The notes under the pieces were generated by a model. The model searched no databases and was not told the DNA's origin. It worked only from the letters and a program-made list of their open reading frames with translations. The position numbers and the translations under genes are program-made. 64,000 nucleotides of DNA from Mermis nigrescens (taxonomy: Eukaryota; Nematoda; Enoplea; Mermithida; Mermithidae): the NCBI GenBank assembly GCA_036768485.1, contig JAVLUZ010000511.1:634411-698410 (forward strand), given 5' to 3'. Positions 1-12,700 of the stretch are shown one piece after another; positions within the stretch are counted from its first letter, which is position 1; every line of letters starts with the position of its first letter.

Positions 1-357
1 AAACGGTACAATTGAGTCAGTTTAACCCTCCGTTTACCATCATGTTTTTGCAGTCGAAGTGCACCATCATGGCGTAAACTCCTAGTGCAAATTTAGCTAT
101 GCCTCCTTGACATTCTTTGACACCTATACTTTGCATTAGTGCAATTTTCTTATGCTCTTTCTGAATATGTATCTTATTTTCTGCGAAAATTATTTTCGAT
201 AGAGGTATAATTAAAAAGCTGTCACAATGCATAAGAATAGGCACCTGTTGGACATTATGCAAAAACAAGAAAAAGTAGATTTCTGCTGTGTTAAACACAT
301 CCAGGGGATGCATTTAAAGAGCTGGAAAGGTATAAATCACGAGATTTTCTTATTAGT
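1..357. repeat. Dispersed AT-rich repeat R1, copy a
   Basis: This stretch is closely repeated at 43056-43415 in the same orientation. Both copies keep a similar minus-strand reading frame (98 codons here, frameshifted in the other copy) that I do not recognise. Similarity extends to the first base of the window, so the real left end lies outside. The frame could be a relic of a mobile-element protein, but no motif supports an assignment. Confidence 0.8.
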
Positions 358-870
358 CATCATTAGGACTTTGAAAAATACATCATAATCATTATATAAA
401 AGAAATTAATCGATAACTGATGGATAAATGACTAAATATTCAAGATAATAAAACGAAGAAAGGTAAAAACGAGCATGCCGCTATTGAAAAGAAAGTAAAA
501 GGAAGAAAACGTGAAAAATAGCTCAAAAGTACCCAAAAGAGAATTCTGTGTAACAGCATCATTTAGATCAAAAAAAGCAACTGAAAAATAAATCATACGG
601 TAATGCTATTGTAACGAAGTTATTCTTTTAATACATCTCATTTTATCTCATTACGATTCTATAACGTCATAGTTTTGATTCATTTACTAAGACCACGCGT
701 TAAATCACGAAGAAATTTATTTTTCAGAATATCGATGAAGGCTAGATTCATAGAGTAGTCATAGAGACCGCGATAAATCGGAATATTTGCTTCATTAGCC
801 GAATTCGAGTTGTATATAATGTCAACTTTTGCTTAACACATTTTATTTCTCCAAATATAAGTAATTCAGG
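358..870. other. AT-rich DNA without recognised features
   Basis: No coding signal, RNA gene or strong repeat was recognised here. Confidence 0.5.
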
Positions 871-1515
871 CGCTCGACCCAATGATATCTAGAATTGAAC
901 CACGATGCATTACTTTTCTTGCTTTTCCCGACGGTGGTATAAAACTTAATGTTTAAGTTATACAATTTAGCACGAAACTCGTACTAAATTGAATAATTTA
1001 AATATTAAGTTTTTTACCTACCGTCCAGACGCGTTCTGGGAGGAGGGCGTTTGGGGGTTTAACACCTCTACAGAATGGTAAATGACCTCCCGCAAAATAG
1101 CTGTGACCCCCAGGATTATCGATTTTGTGTAAAAGTTGGTAAAAGTTGTAAAAAGTGTGACCTTTTTAAGCGTTATCAGCCCATTGTTGGCTCGAAAATC
1201 ACAAATTTATGGCGCTTCTCGCTGTACTCACATTTTTTGACCATATTTTGTTCAATTTACACAATTTTTTTTTAATTTTTTAAAAATTTTGTACGTTTCT
1301 ATGTACTAGACAGAACGAGCATGATCTAAAAGGTCAAAATAACAATAGTTCGACGTGTACCCATCGTATTTAGCCCGAAAAAGACACTTCTTAAAAAATT
1401 TTCAGGCCTGTGATTACCCCCCCCTCAGGATTCCCACGCTGTACATGTATGCTAACGTCGGGGAAAAGCAAGAAAAGTGATGCATCTTGGTTCAATTCTA
1501 GATCTTGATGGTATC
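871..1515. mobile_element. Element with ~48-bp terminal inverted repeats
   Basis: The arms at 886-933 and 1456-1503 are inverted copies with only a few differences, and weaker pairing continues outward. Inside, about 945-1015 forms an AT-rich hairpin. The segment from about 1200 to 1452 matches another dispersed family (see 57090). No transposase is present. It reads as a non-autonomous inverted-repeat element carrying a second repeat. Confidence 0.6.
1200..1452 (+). repeat. Dispersed repeat family D, diverged copy
   Basis: It shares the order of motifs seen at 48660-48840 and 57090-57335: a 'gacyatattttgttcaat' block, a T/A-rich spacer, 'tagacagaacgagcatg', a 'cgtgtaccca' block, a 'cccgaaaaagacactt' block and an end 'cacgctgtacatgtatgct'. 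It is non-coding. Confidence 0.55.
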
Positions 1516-2324
1516 CACAGGCACCGTACAAAGCTGAATGTCGTCAAGGTGACTGCAAGATAAAAAAGGATGCTGAAAACATAATTTTTTAATTGGTGAG
1601 CTGGGCTAGCGTCATTAAAGAGCAAAAGAGCCACCAATTTATTTTACAATTAATGATCAAGAGTACAATTTAAAAGATAAACGAACGATACCGCAAAGGC
1701 ATGCGCGTTTAGCCTTTTACCTAACATTGTTAAACGTTAAGTTTATTTAAAAATATCATCAATTTTTAAAAATCCTTTTTCAGAATCACATTCCTTATAA
1801 ATTTTTGTGTTCTTTAAATATTCTTGTGGATAATTTTGTGCTAAAGCTAAAACTGCAGTCTAAAACCGACTATCGGAATTAACGTTATTTTAAAATTTTA
1901 CCTTCGGCGGGATATGTCAAAACTCTGAAAAGCATCACACCAAAGTTTCACGAGAACGTCCTATCATCCAGCAATTAATTAATTAGCACGCATGATTTGA
2001 GCAAATCAGTGTCAGGCTGGCACCAGACTCTTAATATTTTACTTCGCGTTTTAAGATCTTTTTGTGGCTTTACTCTACGCACGCGTTTAGCTAATTTCTC
2101 TAAAATTGCATTCATTCCAACTATTTCGCTATTATTCCTAATCACGGGTGGGTTTCCTAGCAGATAATTTCCCGAGTACTAAATGTGTCGAGATCTAATT
2201 AATTTTAAAGAAGGACTCAATCCTTCAGATAATTGAAGTTTGACTCATAAATTCATAGGTGAAAATGTGAAAATGTACAGTCGGTAATTAAGATATAAGC
2301 TGTAAACAAGCAGCAATACGTTGA
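1516..2324. other. Intergenic AT-rich DNA
   Basis: No feature was recognised apart from short AT runs. Confidence 0.4.
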
Positions 2325-3372
2325 ATAAGTAAATATAAGACTAGCAAAGGAAAATGCTCCTATGGAAAAAAGGAAGGAATATTAAAGACACAAAACGAGG
2401 GGGACTAGGAAAAGTCTAATATGTGCGCAAAAAATCATCAGGATCTGCTAAAAATCAGATTTATCTAACAAACTTAAAAATCGAAGTATGCGGCCCACAG
2501 ATAAGGGAGTTGTGGCCTCAGTTTGAGAAATAAAACCAATGATCCATTTGAAATAATCATTTTGTTTACTAACCTTAAATAAATGCTAGTCCGAACGACC
2601 GCTCTTGCAATGGCATACTTTTATAGGCAGCAGAGGCAGCAGGAAAATTCCAAGGAGGAGGTGGGAAATCGCCAAAAAATGTCAAAAATGTTACTAAAAA
2701 TAGAAATCTGGGTTCTACAGTAATCTGCGTGGGTTATCAACTTCGGCAGGGTGTACCTCAGACGTCCCACGCATATGTGTAATGGCACAGAAGCGTGGTA
2801 TGACACTAAACACGTGCAAGCAGGTTTGTACCAAAGAATTTAGGACATGGCGCACGAAGAGTGAGCGAGATAAGTATGCAAAAAATGCAATGGTGCATAA
2901 CGATAGACCGGAAATTTTAAATGCTCATCATCGAACGCCGAAGCAGGAAAAAATGAACCTACATCATCTCATCGTGCTAGCATAACAAGTACATATAACT
3001 GTAGAGCCATAATAAAGAGCATGATGCGAATGCCATAATTCATCTATTGAGCCCTAACTGAATATTGATTAAATATTGTCTTGAAAATACGATACTAATC
3101 GCCAGGTGAATCGGCCGCGTAGCACAGGCCAAAGCTTCCTCCAAACGCTTCACTGAACCAGTGAGAATTCTGTTTTTAGAGGCTGCTGAATATACTTTGA
3201 TTTTTGTGTTGCTTAGAAAAATCTGATTTTTAGCAGATTCTTGATGATTTTTGGCGCATATAGGAGACTTTTTCCTAGTCCTCCCCTATGTCTGTTAATC
3301 TAATATGTCAAGTAGTTTGTCCTTCTTGTTCCATCGGAGCATTTTTTTGCTAGTACTCTACTTTTAATTGGA
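2325..3372. mobile_element. Long-TIR element F1, copy 1
   Basis: The left arm (about 2334-2500) and right arm (about 3175-3365) are inverted copies of each other, and both match the 190-bp arms of the copy at 21290-22088. The arms share 'actagcaaag', 'aaaatgctcc.atgga', a 'gggactaggaaaa' block and a 'ctgctaaaaatca' block. The interior has no transposase and carries a small MITE (2617-2780). It reads as a non-autonomous foldback-type element. Confidence 0.75.
2617..2780 (+). mobile_element. hAT-like MITE, family C, nested in F1
   Basis: A 164-bp copy homologous to 60620-60784. It contains GGCAGCAGGAAAATT near one end and CCCACGCATATGTGT at the other. The flanks AATGGCAT (2609-2616) and AATGGCAC (2781-2788) form an 8-bp target duplication with one mismatch, which is the hAT signature. 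It inserted after the surrounding F1 element. Confidence 0.7.
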
Positions 3373-4760
3373 ATGATTAGAGTGAATTGATCAATAAACT
3401 CAGAGGTAAGTGGCCGAGTGAAATACTTCAATAAGACAGGAACATCTTTTAAAAGAGTTACCCCTTATAACGTTTTCAAATTGAAATTAATTTTCAGTTT
3501 AAACTTTACACAGCCATTGAAACACAAAAAAAGCAAAGTCAGATTCGTATTTCTTATCTAATGGAGAAAACTATCGTGAAAAATTCTTACAACGTACAAT
3601 CTCAGACATTAAGTTGAGTTGAAGCGTAAAGTTTACACAACCAGAGGGTGTAAAGAGAATTACAGTCAGGTTCGTAATCCTGATAGCACGGAGAAATCCA
3701 TATGTTTCGGAGAACGTTTTAAAAACTTCACCTCCAGCAATACTCTGCAACTAAAGTTTATTTGCAATGTAAACTCTACACAACTGCTGAGTGTGAAGAA
3801 TGTTTAAAATCTGATTCGTAATCCCGATGTTCCGATGAATATTTTACAAAAAATTGACCCTCCACAACACAGGGAGCAAAGTAAGCCTTCAGTGTAAACT
3901 AGTTTACATCTCCATTGATTGCTTAACTAGTTCGTCCAATAGAATGTATAATTTTTAAGAGCAAAGCGTTCTTAGAGTTGAGATCATGTCCCTACTCATA
4001 ACGAAAGAAGATCGTGAACAAAGCCAATGCAAAAACGTGGTTTTCACCCCAGACTTAAAACTTTACACCTCTAGAGGTAACTTAATATTGAGTTTTTTAA
4101 ACGCAATTAGCTGCGACGTATAGGCCCCTGCAACGTAATTTGTTTTTATTCTATTCAACTTGTCCTGACTTATAAGCGGTGAAGTTGGCGGAGAAATCTG
4201 AGACATAACTTGTTTTTTACACTATCCTTTACATTGTAAACTTTAAGCCTTTGGATCTACCTCCGCATTGAGTATAAACGAATGTGTAGGGAAGGAAAAA
4301 GCAGCCCATTGGGTCCTAGTACATTTCTATCGAAAAAAAATTTTCTGACTCAAAACCGGATATCAGACAGAAATATGTACAAACCGCGGCCAAAATTTGT
4401 CTTTATACCCACATTTGTTTGCACTCCTTACGCTCCCCCTCAAGAAATGATGCAAAATTCAAAAACACAAAAATTGTTATCTGGAGAATTCTATCGTCTG
4501 TAATCTTGTTCTATTAAATTGTGTGAGGGATTTAGACTGACTTGTGTACAAGCTGGGAGGGAAAGCCGTCACAGGTTTGTTTATGTTATAACGTTATGCC
4601 AAAACTTTACACGCTTATTACAAACTCGGTGTATTAAGTGTAAACACAAATTTAAAAAGCCTCCATCGAGTTTTTATTATCTATCTTTTAGGAAAATTCG
4701 CGGTTTCGCAACGTAGTAACTCGCAACCACATGCATCGTAAAGAAGTGAGTCGGCTTGTT
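3373..4760 (+). repeat. TTTACAC-module repeat R2, copy a
   Basis: Diverged modules carry GTAAACTTTACAC-like palindromic cores, for example near 3500, 3630, 3770, 3895, 4060 and 4230. They are interspersed with 'cagattcgtaat.. gat' blocks. The order matches 22850-25080, and in both places the array lies just right of an F1 element. Short reading frames inside are not conserved, so I call it non-coding. Confidence 0.6.
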
Positions 4761-5694
4761 CCTTTGACTTTTTTAAGAAAAATGGTATATTTTGACTTTC
4801 TTTCTGAGTTTCGGAAGAGTCATATTTCATAAAAGATGGGTTTTTATTTCCAGTTTTTTGAGTCCAAACTTCGCATTTTCTACTACTACTTTGCGTTTAT
4901 ATTTTATGTATATGTAGCTTTTTCCCGTTCACACACGTATTTTCCTATGCTTTCTAGGCTATGATCAATATAGGGCTGCCTTCTTCCACCAGGCAGCCAT
5001 TTCCATATCCTTTAACCATGAGACACGTTGTAGCATAAGCGGAGTAGGCGTGGTTTGCGCCCTGGCATTTTTCAGGGCGCAGATTGGTGTACCAATGCTG
5101 TAGTACACTAATAATAAAAGTTAACGTTGGCATGGTCGGCTTCGTGTACTATAATAGTTAGGGACTGCAAACCCTATAATTTAAGCCCAAGTACCCCAAG
5201 TTAAACTAAGCCTATGTGTGAAGTGGGCTGGGGACGCACCCTCCGAAAAATGATATGTTCTATGCTAAGTGCACTAAGCTAAGCCTATAAGTTCAATTTA
5301 TTCCTGAGTGTAAAGTACCCCTACAGCTGAATCTAAGCTATTTAGGGATACAAACCTAAGATATATGGTGTAAAGTGGGGAAAAGAGAGAATACACTGGT
5401 TTGTAACCCTCGTGTAAAACCTGGACTAAACTAAGACTAGGTCTTATCTGAATGAGTACCGAAGTATTTATATCTAATTGTATAGGTCCTATGACATGGC
5501 GAACGAAGTGATATAAAGGGACAGATTTTAGGAAATATATAATTGGGTAGGGAGTGTAGTCTGAGCGTAACCTAAGTTTCAACACAGACTATATAATGGT
5601 TGGGTCTCAGACAAAAGTTAGATGTGTCTAGAAGGGTTTGCAATGTAAACTGGTGTACTAATTAACTATCTATATAGAAAACGTTTTAAAACAG
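4761..5694. other. Low-complexity intergenic DNA
   Basis: 5150-5600 has irregular reiterations of 'aagctaagcctata'-like words. No gene or RNA was recognised. Confidence 0.4.
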
Positions 5695-5888
5695 TAAAAT
5701 TCCCCTCCCCAGATTCAATTTTTGAAATTTTTCTGTTTTTTCGCAAACTTTTTATGCCAGTGGATAGTGCTTGATGAGAAACTCTAAAACATTGTGTTTT
5801 TTCGCCATGCCAACATTTTTAATGCCATTTTAGACCTTTGGAAAAATCTTGCACCCCCTTCCAGAAATTTGATGCCGCCCACCTATGG
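5695..5888 (-). mobile_element. Family A hAT-like MITE, truncated
   Basis: It matches the minus-orientation consensus from the 'agattcaatttttgaaattttt' block to the end GCCGCCCACCTATGG. The opposite terminus is missing. Confidence 0.7.
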
Positions 5889-6450
5889 TCATAATAATCA
5901 TAGAAACTACACAAAATGACATTTTGCCCAGTCACACTGTGTTTCAAGACAGGTACCGGCCAGAAGAACGAAATAAACAAAAAAGTATGGTTAGGGAATT
6001 CTCTATAAATTTTTCACGAATCAGGTACACGTGTTATAAGATTGTGATGCTTATTTGTAGAATATAGATTGATAAGTTTGTCGGCCCCAGGCTCATGAAG
6101 TTTGCTGTCATTGCAGTATACAATGATCTGATAAAAAGGCATCAAAACATTTTGAATCTTTTTAACAGCTGCTATATCATATGTCTCTGCCGCAAGATTT
6201 AAACGAGCCTTGCTTAATAATTCTCAAGCTAGCTGTTTCTGCACTGTATGACGACTTTTATCACCTTTTCTAAGAGATTCCTAGTTTGAACTGTTATCTA
6301 ACTTAGCAACTCCGGTTACAACTGCACGAAGCAAAGATAGGTCATCATTTGTTGTAATTTTAATGGGAGCACCGCCAACTTGTAAAATTCCTTATCGTCC
6401 TTTTGTAATCCAGTGCCTCATTGTGCAATTTTATCGAGGTGTTGGCTAAA
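5889..6450. other. Intergenic DNA
   Basis: No supported feature. Confidence 0.4.
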
Positions 6451-7187
6451 ATCCGGAAATGGAAACGGAACGGAAACGATGGGTAAAATGCGGGAAGGGA
6501 AATGGTAACGGAAACGATTGGTAAAAGCCGCAAACAACAGAAATGATGGTTAAAAGCCGGAAACGGAAACTTATATTGTTGTGACACGATTCCGTCGAGG
6601 GTATCTCCACCCTGGGGCAGTCTAAAGTGCCGGAACTGGGATTCTCAAAGTAGCGCCCATTAGGATGAACACATCCAACCCCGTTTAAGGCAAAATTCCT
6701 TCAACTCCAGGGGTTTAGGGGCTCGGAAAAAGGGTACCCCATTAAAATATGGGAAGCTGATCCCAGTTCCGTCGGGGGTTTCTCCGCCCTGGAAGCCGTC
6801 CAGAGTACCGGAACCGGGTTCCCAAAGAAGGGCCCATCCGAGTAATCACTCCAAGCTCGTTTCCGGCAAAGGGCTTGGAAACGGGGTACATAATTATTTA
6901 TATGTGAAGCTGACCCTGGTTCCGTTGATGGTTTCGCTTCTCTGCCCTGGGGCAGTCCAAAGTGGCGAAACCGGAGTTCCCCAAGTAGGGCCCATTAGGG
7001 TTAACATCCCTAACCCCGTTACAGGCAAATTTTTGTCGTATTTCTCCCACTTCAGTGGGAGAAAGTTTGCTGGGAACGGAGTGGGGGTGTTCACACTGAT
7101 GGGCCCAACTTGGGGAACCCCGGTTCCGGCACTCTGGATTGCCACGAGGGAGGAGAAACCCCCGACGGAACCAGGGTCAGCTTCACA
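6451..7187. mobile_element. Palindromic repeat element, left part (split by the Gypsy insertion)
   Basis: The stretch 6451-6600 ('ccggaaa.ggaaacgg' reiterations) is the inverted counterpart of 18400-18485, on the far side of the retrotransposon. Three copies follow of a module containing 'cctggggcagtc.aaagt' and 'gggcccattagg'. The last forms a palindrome: the arm from 6903 pairs with the arm ending at 7187 (GAAGCTGACCCTGGTTCCGT against ACGGAACCAGGGTCAGCTTC), about 130 bp each. Mirror-image reading frames on both strands are a by-product of the palindrome. Confidence 0.7.
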
Positions 7188-8326
7188 TGTACAAATACAG
7201 AGCCGCTCTATGTCTACAAAATTAACATAGGAACGGATGTATTCACCTTTTGGGTTTACTTAGGTACCTAAACTGCTCTCAGCGCTGGTCCCAATCGCGT
7301 AGTCACTGAATAACTTCGATTCTCTGGACCCTTGTAGACCTACGGCTTCAACTCCCTCAGTCTTAATATTGCTGACCGCTTTTAGTCGGGAGTTTCAGCA
7401 GCTACGCCCTAAATCCTAACACTCGTACCTACCTAAATCCCGGAATGCCGCGAGGTCAGTTGACCTATCTCACCCCAGCTCAAGTTGATAAATTAACTTG
7501 TCTTCAAAGTTTACACTTGTCTTGAAATGTTTTTGGTTCCTAATCAGTGCAGCACTCTAGACCTTAAATACAGCAACAGCGAGCTCTCATCTGGTCAATC
7601 ATCATAAATAATTAAATAAGATTTTTGGTTAATTTTAGGTTGAGAAAAGAATATAGAATTTTGAACGAAATAAATAATTAAGAAGTATTCACCATTCCTT
7701 TCCACCAAAAATATAGAAGTCCTTGACGTGGGAAAGTCGACCAACCTCACCCTCGGTATAGTAAACCCCTGGGTGGGTTTTATTATTTTATTTGGATAAA
7801 TACACACGGCGTAGCCGGGAAGCAAAATCAAAATATCACAAAACGCTATTTTCCAAAAATACTAAACTGAAATATAATGCAACAACTGACTAACATCGAC
7901 CAATTCGTTAATACCCAATTTACATGTCTCAATTGGCGTCCATCGACGCTCACATAAAATAGAACTGAACAATATTATATGTTATGTAAATACTAATATG
8001 GAACAAGAACGTGAAATAATACAATATACGCGTTTTACTAAAATGATCAAAATAATGCAATGAAATCGAACGTTCAATAATTTACATAAGTAAAATACTG
8101 GTGTTAGCATATACGTAACTCTGGTTTACCGGACAAGTATCTAATAGAATTTTGTAATAAAAATTAGGGATTTATTTGAGAACTGAAGGCATAGCCACGA
8201 GTACACACATCGCAACAATGGCTACTCGCGTTTGGCTATGTTCACCGATACAGTATCAAGCTGTTTTCGGAATGGCCTATGCGAACTGCTAAAACAGGTT
8301 TGCTCCGTGTAACTCTCGCAGTTACA
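7188..8326 (-). repeat. 3' LTR of the Gypsy element
   Basis: It is a direct repeat of 16861-18002. Read on the minus strand it starts TGTAACTG and ends near TTTGTACA. It contains a reading frame of 78 codons that is interrupted in the other LTR, so it is probably not a gene. Confidence 0.93.
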
Positions 8327-8334
8327 CTCCCCAC
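8327..8334 (-). other. Polypurine tract of the Gypsy element
   Basis: Minus-strand GTGGGGAG sits directly before the TGTAAC start of the 3' LTR, where plus-strand DNA synthesis is primed in LTR retroelements. Confidence 0.65.
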
Positions 8335-8867
8335 GTTTCGGAAAAAATTCGAAACGCAGTATCAAATTTTCCAAAACAAACAGCGGCTGAGTGCGCCTCA
8401 AAATAAGCAATCGTATCTACGATCCTCATGGCCAGACGTTTTAATAAAACAAATAATGGCGTAGGCACGTCATAAACACAAACATCGTGCATAAACGTCA
8501 TGGTTAAATATGGTCAACACACGTGCAGTGGACTTTCGAACGGTTTGATAACTTTTATCCACTCCTTCAGTCCTTGGGGTAGGAAAAAATTTCAAGATGA
8601 AATATTTTAGATTGGGTTTGAACCCTTGTCCGTTAAAGAGTTACAATATCTTAACAACAGTATCGCTTTGATATTGAGCAAATAAGATTGTAAACACTAG
8701 ATTGTAAGACACATAAGATCACAATGCAAGAGGAAATTAAGAGAAATGATGAAAAAAATTAACACAACGCGATTAAAGTCCGGGAATCCACATCAGAAAA
8801 ACGAACTGCTGGCCGATGGGGCAACAATCACAGAGTTTATAGCTGTACTTCCCATTCTCTTTGCACA

Positions 8868-9060
8868 ATAACCATTCTCGTTTTCCGGATTTCGATTTGG
8901 GCAGAAATTTCTAAATCTTTCCTCGATAACCATTCTCGTTTTTTCGGATTTCGATTTGGGCAGAAATCTCCAAATCTTTCCTCGATAACCATTCTCGTTT
9001 TTCGGATTTCGATTTGGGCAGAAATCTCCAAATCTTTCCTCGATAACCATTATAGTTTCG
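8868..9060 (-). repeat. 58-bp tandem repeat in the element's 3' region
   Basis: Three near-identical units run from about 8868, 8927 and 8986, each with TAACCATTCTCG at one end and AATCTTTCCTCGA at the other. A partial fourth unit follows. It lies between integrase and the 3' LTR. Confidence 0.85.
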
Positions 9061-9109
9061 ATTTGCGCCGCGGCATGTGAAATAGTCACAGTAGCCAGCG
9101 CGGGTGTGG

Positions 9110-9439
9110 TTATAGAAGCAGCGGGCTGATTCGGTTACCGTAGCTATGACCGGGCCCAGCTGAGAGCTGGCAGCAGCCTGCTACTTTGGTTACCTCAACA
9201 CTGGGCTGTCCCACACAGACTGAAACAACAGCGTTGCCAGTCGTTGTGGTGATTATGCGATTCGATCGTTGTTCGGATCGTGGCACACTAGCCTTACATC
9301 CTGAAGGGAAATTGCTAACAATAGGTGCAGTCCAAACAACAGTGTCGGAACTCGCAAAACATCCCAACAAACAAAAAATTATGACAGCGAGGGCTCGCGA
9401 GTTGAAAATAATGGACAAAAGGTCCATTTTTATGCTCAT
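9110..9439 (-). CDS. Short open frame between integrase and 3' LTR, unknown
   Basis: A 109-codon frame whose first 30 residues contain a hydrophobic stretch (LAVIIFCLLGCFA) that could act as a signal peptide or membrane anchor. A cysteine- and serine-containing segment follows. It sits where some Gypsy elements carry an extra third gene. I see no recognisable domain, no furin-type site and no second membrane segment, so any envelope-like assignment is speculative. It may be a chance frame. Confidence 0.25.
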   Translation of the reverse strand: MSIKMDLLSIIFNSRALAVIIFCLLGCFASSDTVVWTAPIVSNFPSGCKASVPRSEQRSNRIITTTTGNAVVSVCVGQPSVEVTKVAGCCQLSAGPGHSYGNRISPLLL

Positions 9440-9621
9440 ACTTCGGCAGAAAAAAATTTTGAAAAGGGGTTCTCAATCCCAAAAAAATGAATTTTCGATA
9501 ATTAAAAAATTGAGAATCGTTCCCCAAAAATAAAATAGAATGAATTAAATTTGCGGCAATGGATTAGGGAAGCTTATCTGCTTAGCAGCAGTTACTTCCT
9601 CCATTGCTGTGCAAAATTCAT

Positions 9622-10980
9622 TCAAATCAGCTGGTTCGCGACTTTTATACTAAAGTCGCTGACCAACTGACTCCAAGAGTTCCTCTTTGCTGTTGGAAAC
9701 TTGCTCAGCCATGGTTCAGCAAAAGGAGAAATGTCAGATAATGGGATTGTATGTGCGGTTTTAGAGCCATTTAATAAACGTACCGGCGCGCAGTCCTGTA
9801 ATCTCTTCTCCCGGCCCAGTAAGTCCGAAAAACTTATGACTACAGCCGGAGCCAGAGGGCGATGTGGTAGCTTTACCAAAACAAAATCGCCAGGAACATA
9901 TGCGTGCTTTTCGGCAATTAAATCCGGATAAGGTACTTCAGGCTCTGGAAGAAGTCTATTTTGATGAATGAGATGGGTAATTAAAGGATTATAGACATAA
10001 TACAATTTTTGCGGTTTCAGGCGTTGGTAGCGCCACGATTCTATACAGGCCTATGCGTTTAGGTGATAATTTACCAATTTTGGGATCTATCACTGAAGTA
10101 TTATTAAGATAAACGATATCCAAAACAGCAAAATTATCTTTGGTGACGGATTTATCGTATTGCGTTTTTTGTTGTTTACGTGCTTGTGATAGATTTTTAG
10201 AAGCTATTTTGTGCAAATCTTGCAACGTAAGCTTTAAATCTATGACATACTTTTCCGCAATTGGTGGTAAATTTGGATTTATAGTTAGATCATTTATAAG
10301 TAAAATATCGAGAGGAAATGCTGGTTCGCGACCATATAGCATTTCAAAAGGTGAGATATTTGTTGATGCTTGCAGAGTCGCACGATACACAAACAATGCA
10401 AACGACAAATATTGCTCCCAATCATACTCATTTCTTGCACTTAATTTGGATAAACCATCAATGAGAGTTCGATTATAACGTTCAACGAGACCATCACATT
10501 TAGGGTGATATGGGGTCGTAAAGATTTTTTGAATGTTAAGTAATTTACAAACTTCCAAAATCAAGGCGGATGTAAAATTCGAACCCTGATTGGTTAAAAA
10601 TTGTTTAGGAACTCCATAATGTGGAATGATTTCGTGCAATAAGAGATTAGCTATAGTTGTAGCTTTTATGTCGGAAACAGCGAAAGCTTCCACATATTTG
10701 GTAAAGTAATCCATGAAAACTACAATTTGGTCATTACTGGATGATGATCGTGGCAAATGCAAACAGTCACATGCAATGAGTTCAAAAGGTGCAGACACCT
10801 CAATTGGTTGCATAGGAACAGATGTAGAATTAAATGCGACCTTGCGTTGCAAGCAAACATCACAATTCTTACACTAAGTGATCACATCATTTTCCATACG
10901 CGGCCACCAATAACACATTTGTACGGCTGGTAAGATTTTATGCGATGAAAAATGAGCTCCAAAAATGGAATCATGAAATT
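9622..10980 (-). pseudogene. Gypsy integrase region, broken
   Basis: The zinc-binding region precedes a core with the catalytic Asp in ACDCLHLP, then the second catalytic position in FLTNQGSNFTS, and the catalytic Glu in GLVERYNRTL. The second position is normally Asp in this family. Here it is Asn (codon at 10589-10591). The zinc-binding region is cut by an in-frame TAG at 10874-10876. The frame shifts again near 9990-10005, before a C-terminal tail with PGDFVLVKLP. No chromodomain was recognised. In a working element this enzyme would insert the cDNA; this copy should be inactive. Confidence 0.9.
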
Positions 10981-11349
10981 CGGTCAAAATAAAACGACGT
11001 AGTGATTTGGGAATTACTAGCTGATGAACGACAGTAGGTGAACGCTTCAGTTGGAAACGACGAAAAAATGATATCGTTTACGAGAAAAAACTCGTCACGA
11101 TAGTTTTTTGTTGTTAAATCGTTCAACGTGATGCGAATTTTATGCAATTCGTCATGAGCGCACTGCTCTGCGAGTAATTGCGCAGGCGTTAGCATTTCAG
11201 CTTTTTCTGCTTCAGTAAGCTGAATGCGCTCACAAAAAGTAGGAGGTTTATTATTTGTAGGGTCAATAGGTGCATTAGGATTATTAGATGGTAAATTAGG
11301 AATATTATCGCATGGTTGGTCAGGTGGGACCAATTTGTCCTCAGATTCA

Positions 11350-11965
11350 GAATTCTTCTGAGTCTAAATTTGCGATATTTACGATATTTTCGCATTCGAG
11401 TTTATATTTATGTTCAGCATGATCATATTTAGGATGTTGTGATAGTAGATCCGCTGCGCAGTTATATGCGCCAGGAACGTACACGATTTCATACTCATAT
11501 TCCTGTAATTTGAGACCCCAATGACGTAATCGACTCGATGGGTCTTTTACATTCACAAGCCAAGTTAGTGCTTGGTGATCGGTTTCGACAATAAATTTTG
11601 TACCCAAATAAGTAATGTCTATAATGTTTGATTGCCCAGACAACTGCTAACGCTTCTTTCTCCGAAGTAGCATAGTTACATTTGGCAGAATTTAGCACAC
11701 ATCTAGCGTAGCTAAGAATGAAGCAAGATTTCGACGGTAAATGCTGTTGTGTTAAAATAGCACCTAATGCATAGTTACTAGCGTCACTTGTTAAAATAAA
11801 TTGGTGGTCATTGTCGAATTTAGGCAGTTGCAATATTGGAGGCGAAGTTAATGCTTTTTTCAATAGGATCAAAAGCAGTTTGATGCTCGCCAGTCCAGCA
11901 AAATTCAACATCTTTTCGAAGAAGATGGAATAAAGGTTTAGCGATTTTAGCAAGATCTTTAACAA
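11350..11965 (-). pseudogene. Gypsy RNase H region, frameshifted
   Basis: Two overlapping frames together show the RNase H order: ILTSDASNYALGAILTQQ, then TSEKEALAVVWAIKHYRHYL, then VETDHQALTWL, with the conserved Asp and Glu positions present. A frameshift separates the first two motifs from the third (about 11600-11640). In an active element this domain removes the RNA template. It lies directly downstream of the reverse transcriptase. Confidence 0.88.
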
Positions 11966-12700
11966 ACTTTTTAAACCATTGGACTAAGCCAAGGAATTTT
12001 CGTAAAGATTTAACCGTTTTTGGAACGGGAAATGCGACTAAATCGGTGACTTTGGACATATCGAGAGCAATGCCAAGCGATCTGATGCTATGGCCAAAAA
12101 GTTTTACTTCAGCTTGAGCGAGGTGACATTTATCCGGTTTAACCCGTAAGTTTGCGCTTTGAAGTGCGATGAATATGTTTTGGAGATCTTGTAAATGTTC
12201 TTCAAATGTGCGCGAAAAAATGATTATTCATCGATGTAAACAAGGCAAGATTTCCAATTGAGACCTGCGAGAACTAGCTCCATTAGTCTCTGGAAATCTG
12301 CGGGCGCATTTTTCAATCCAAAAGGTAGCACTTCAAATTCATAATGGCCAACAGGGTATGTGAATGCGGTTTTTTCTCGAGATTTATCATCGAGTGGAAT
12401 TTGCCAGTATCCAGATTTTAGATCTAATATACTAAAATAAGCAACTGAGCCTAGCGTATCGAAATGATCATCGAGCTGAGGATTAAGGATATACTTGCGT
12501 TTTAGTTACATCATTTAATCGGTGATAGTCTACGACAGGCCTAAGGGAACCGTCCTTTTTTCCTATAAGAGACAACGGACTAGCCCATGGACTGGTCGTG
12601 GGCCGAATGATTTTATCAGCAAGCATTTGATTGATTATTTTTTGCATAGAATTTTGTCGAGAATGTTTGACACGATACGTTTTTCCAACCACTGGCGGAT
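11966..12700 (-). pseudogene. Gypsy reverse transcriptase, broken
   Basis: The N-terminal fingers are clear (ASPLSLIGKKDGSLRPVVDY, then HRLNDVT). A frameshift follows near 12470-12480. The palm lies around 12260-12460 (motifs such as SILDLKSGYWQ and LPFGLKNAP). The catalytic loop, normally Tyr-x-Asp-Asp, reads Y-I-D-E (12238-12227) and runs straight into a TAA stop (12226-12224). The connection region follows at 11990-12060 (SLRKFLGLVQWFKKF). Several independent breaks show this copy is dead. Confidence 0.93.

Noticed and set aside
6894..7230. Overlapping reading frames on both strands with similar peptides
   Set aside because: They are mirror products of a palindromic DNA repeat; neither looks like a gene.
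8868..9060. CRISPR-like array
   Set aside because: Units are contiguous with no unique spacers, and the setting is a eukaryotic retroelement. The same applies to 16374-16598 and 49660-49900.
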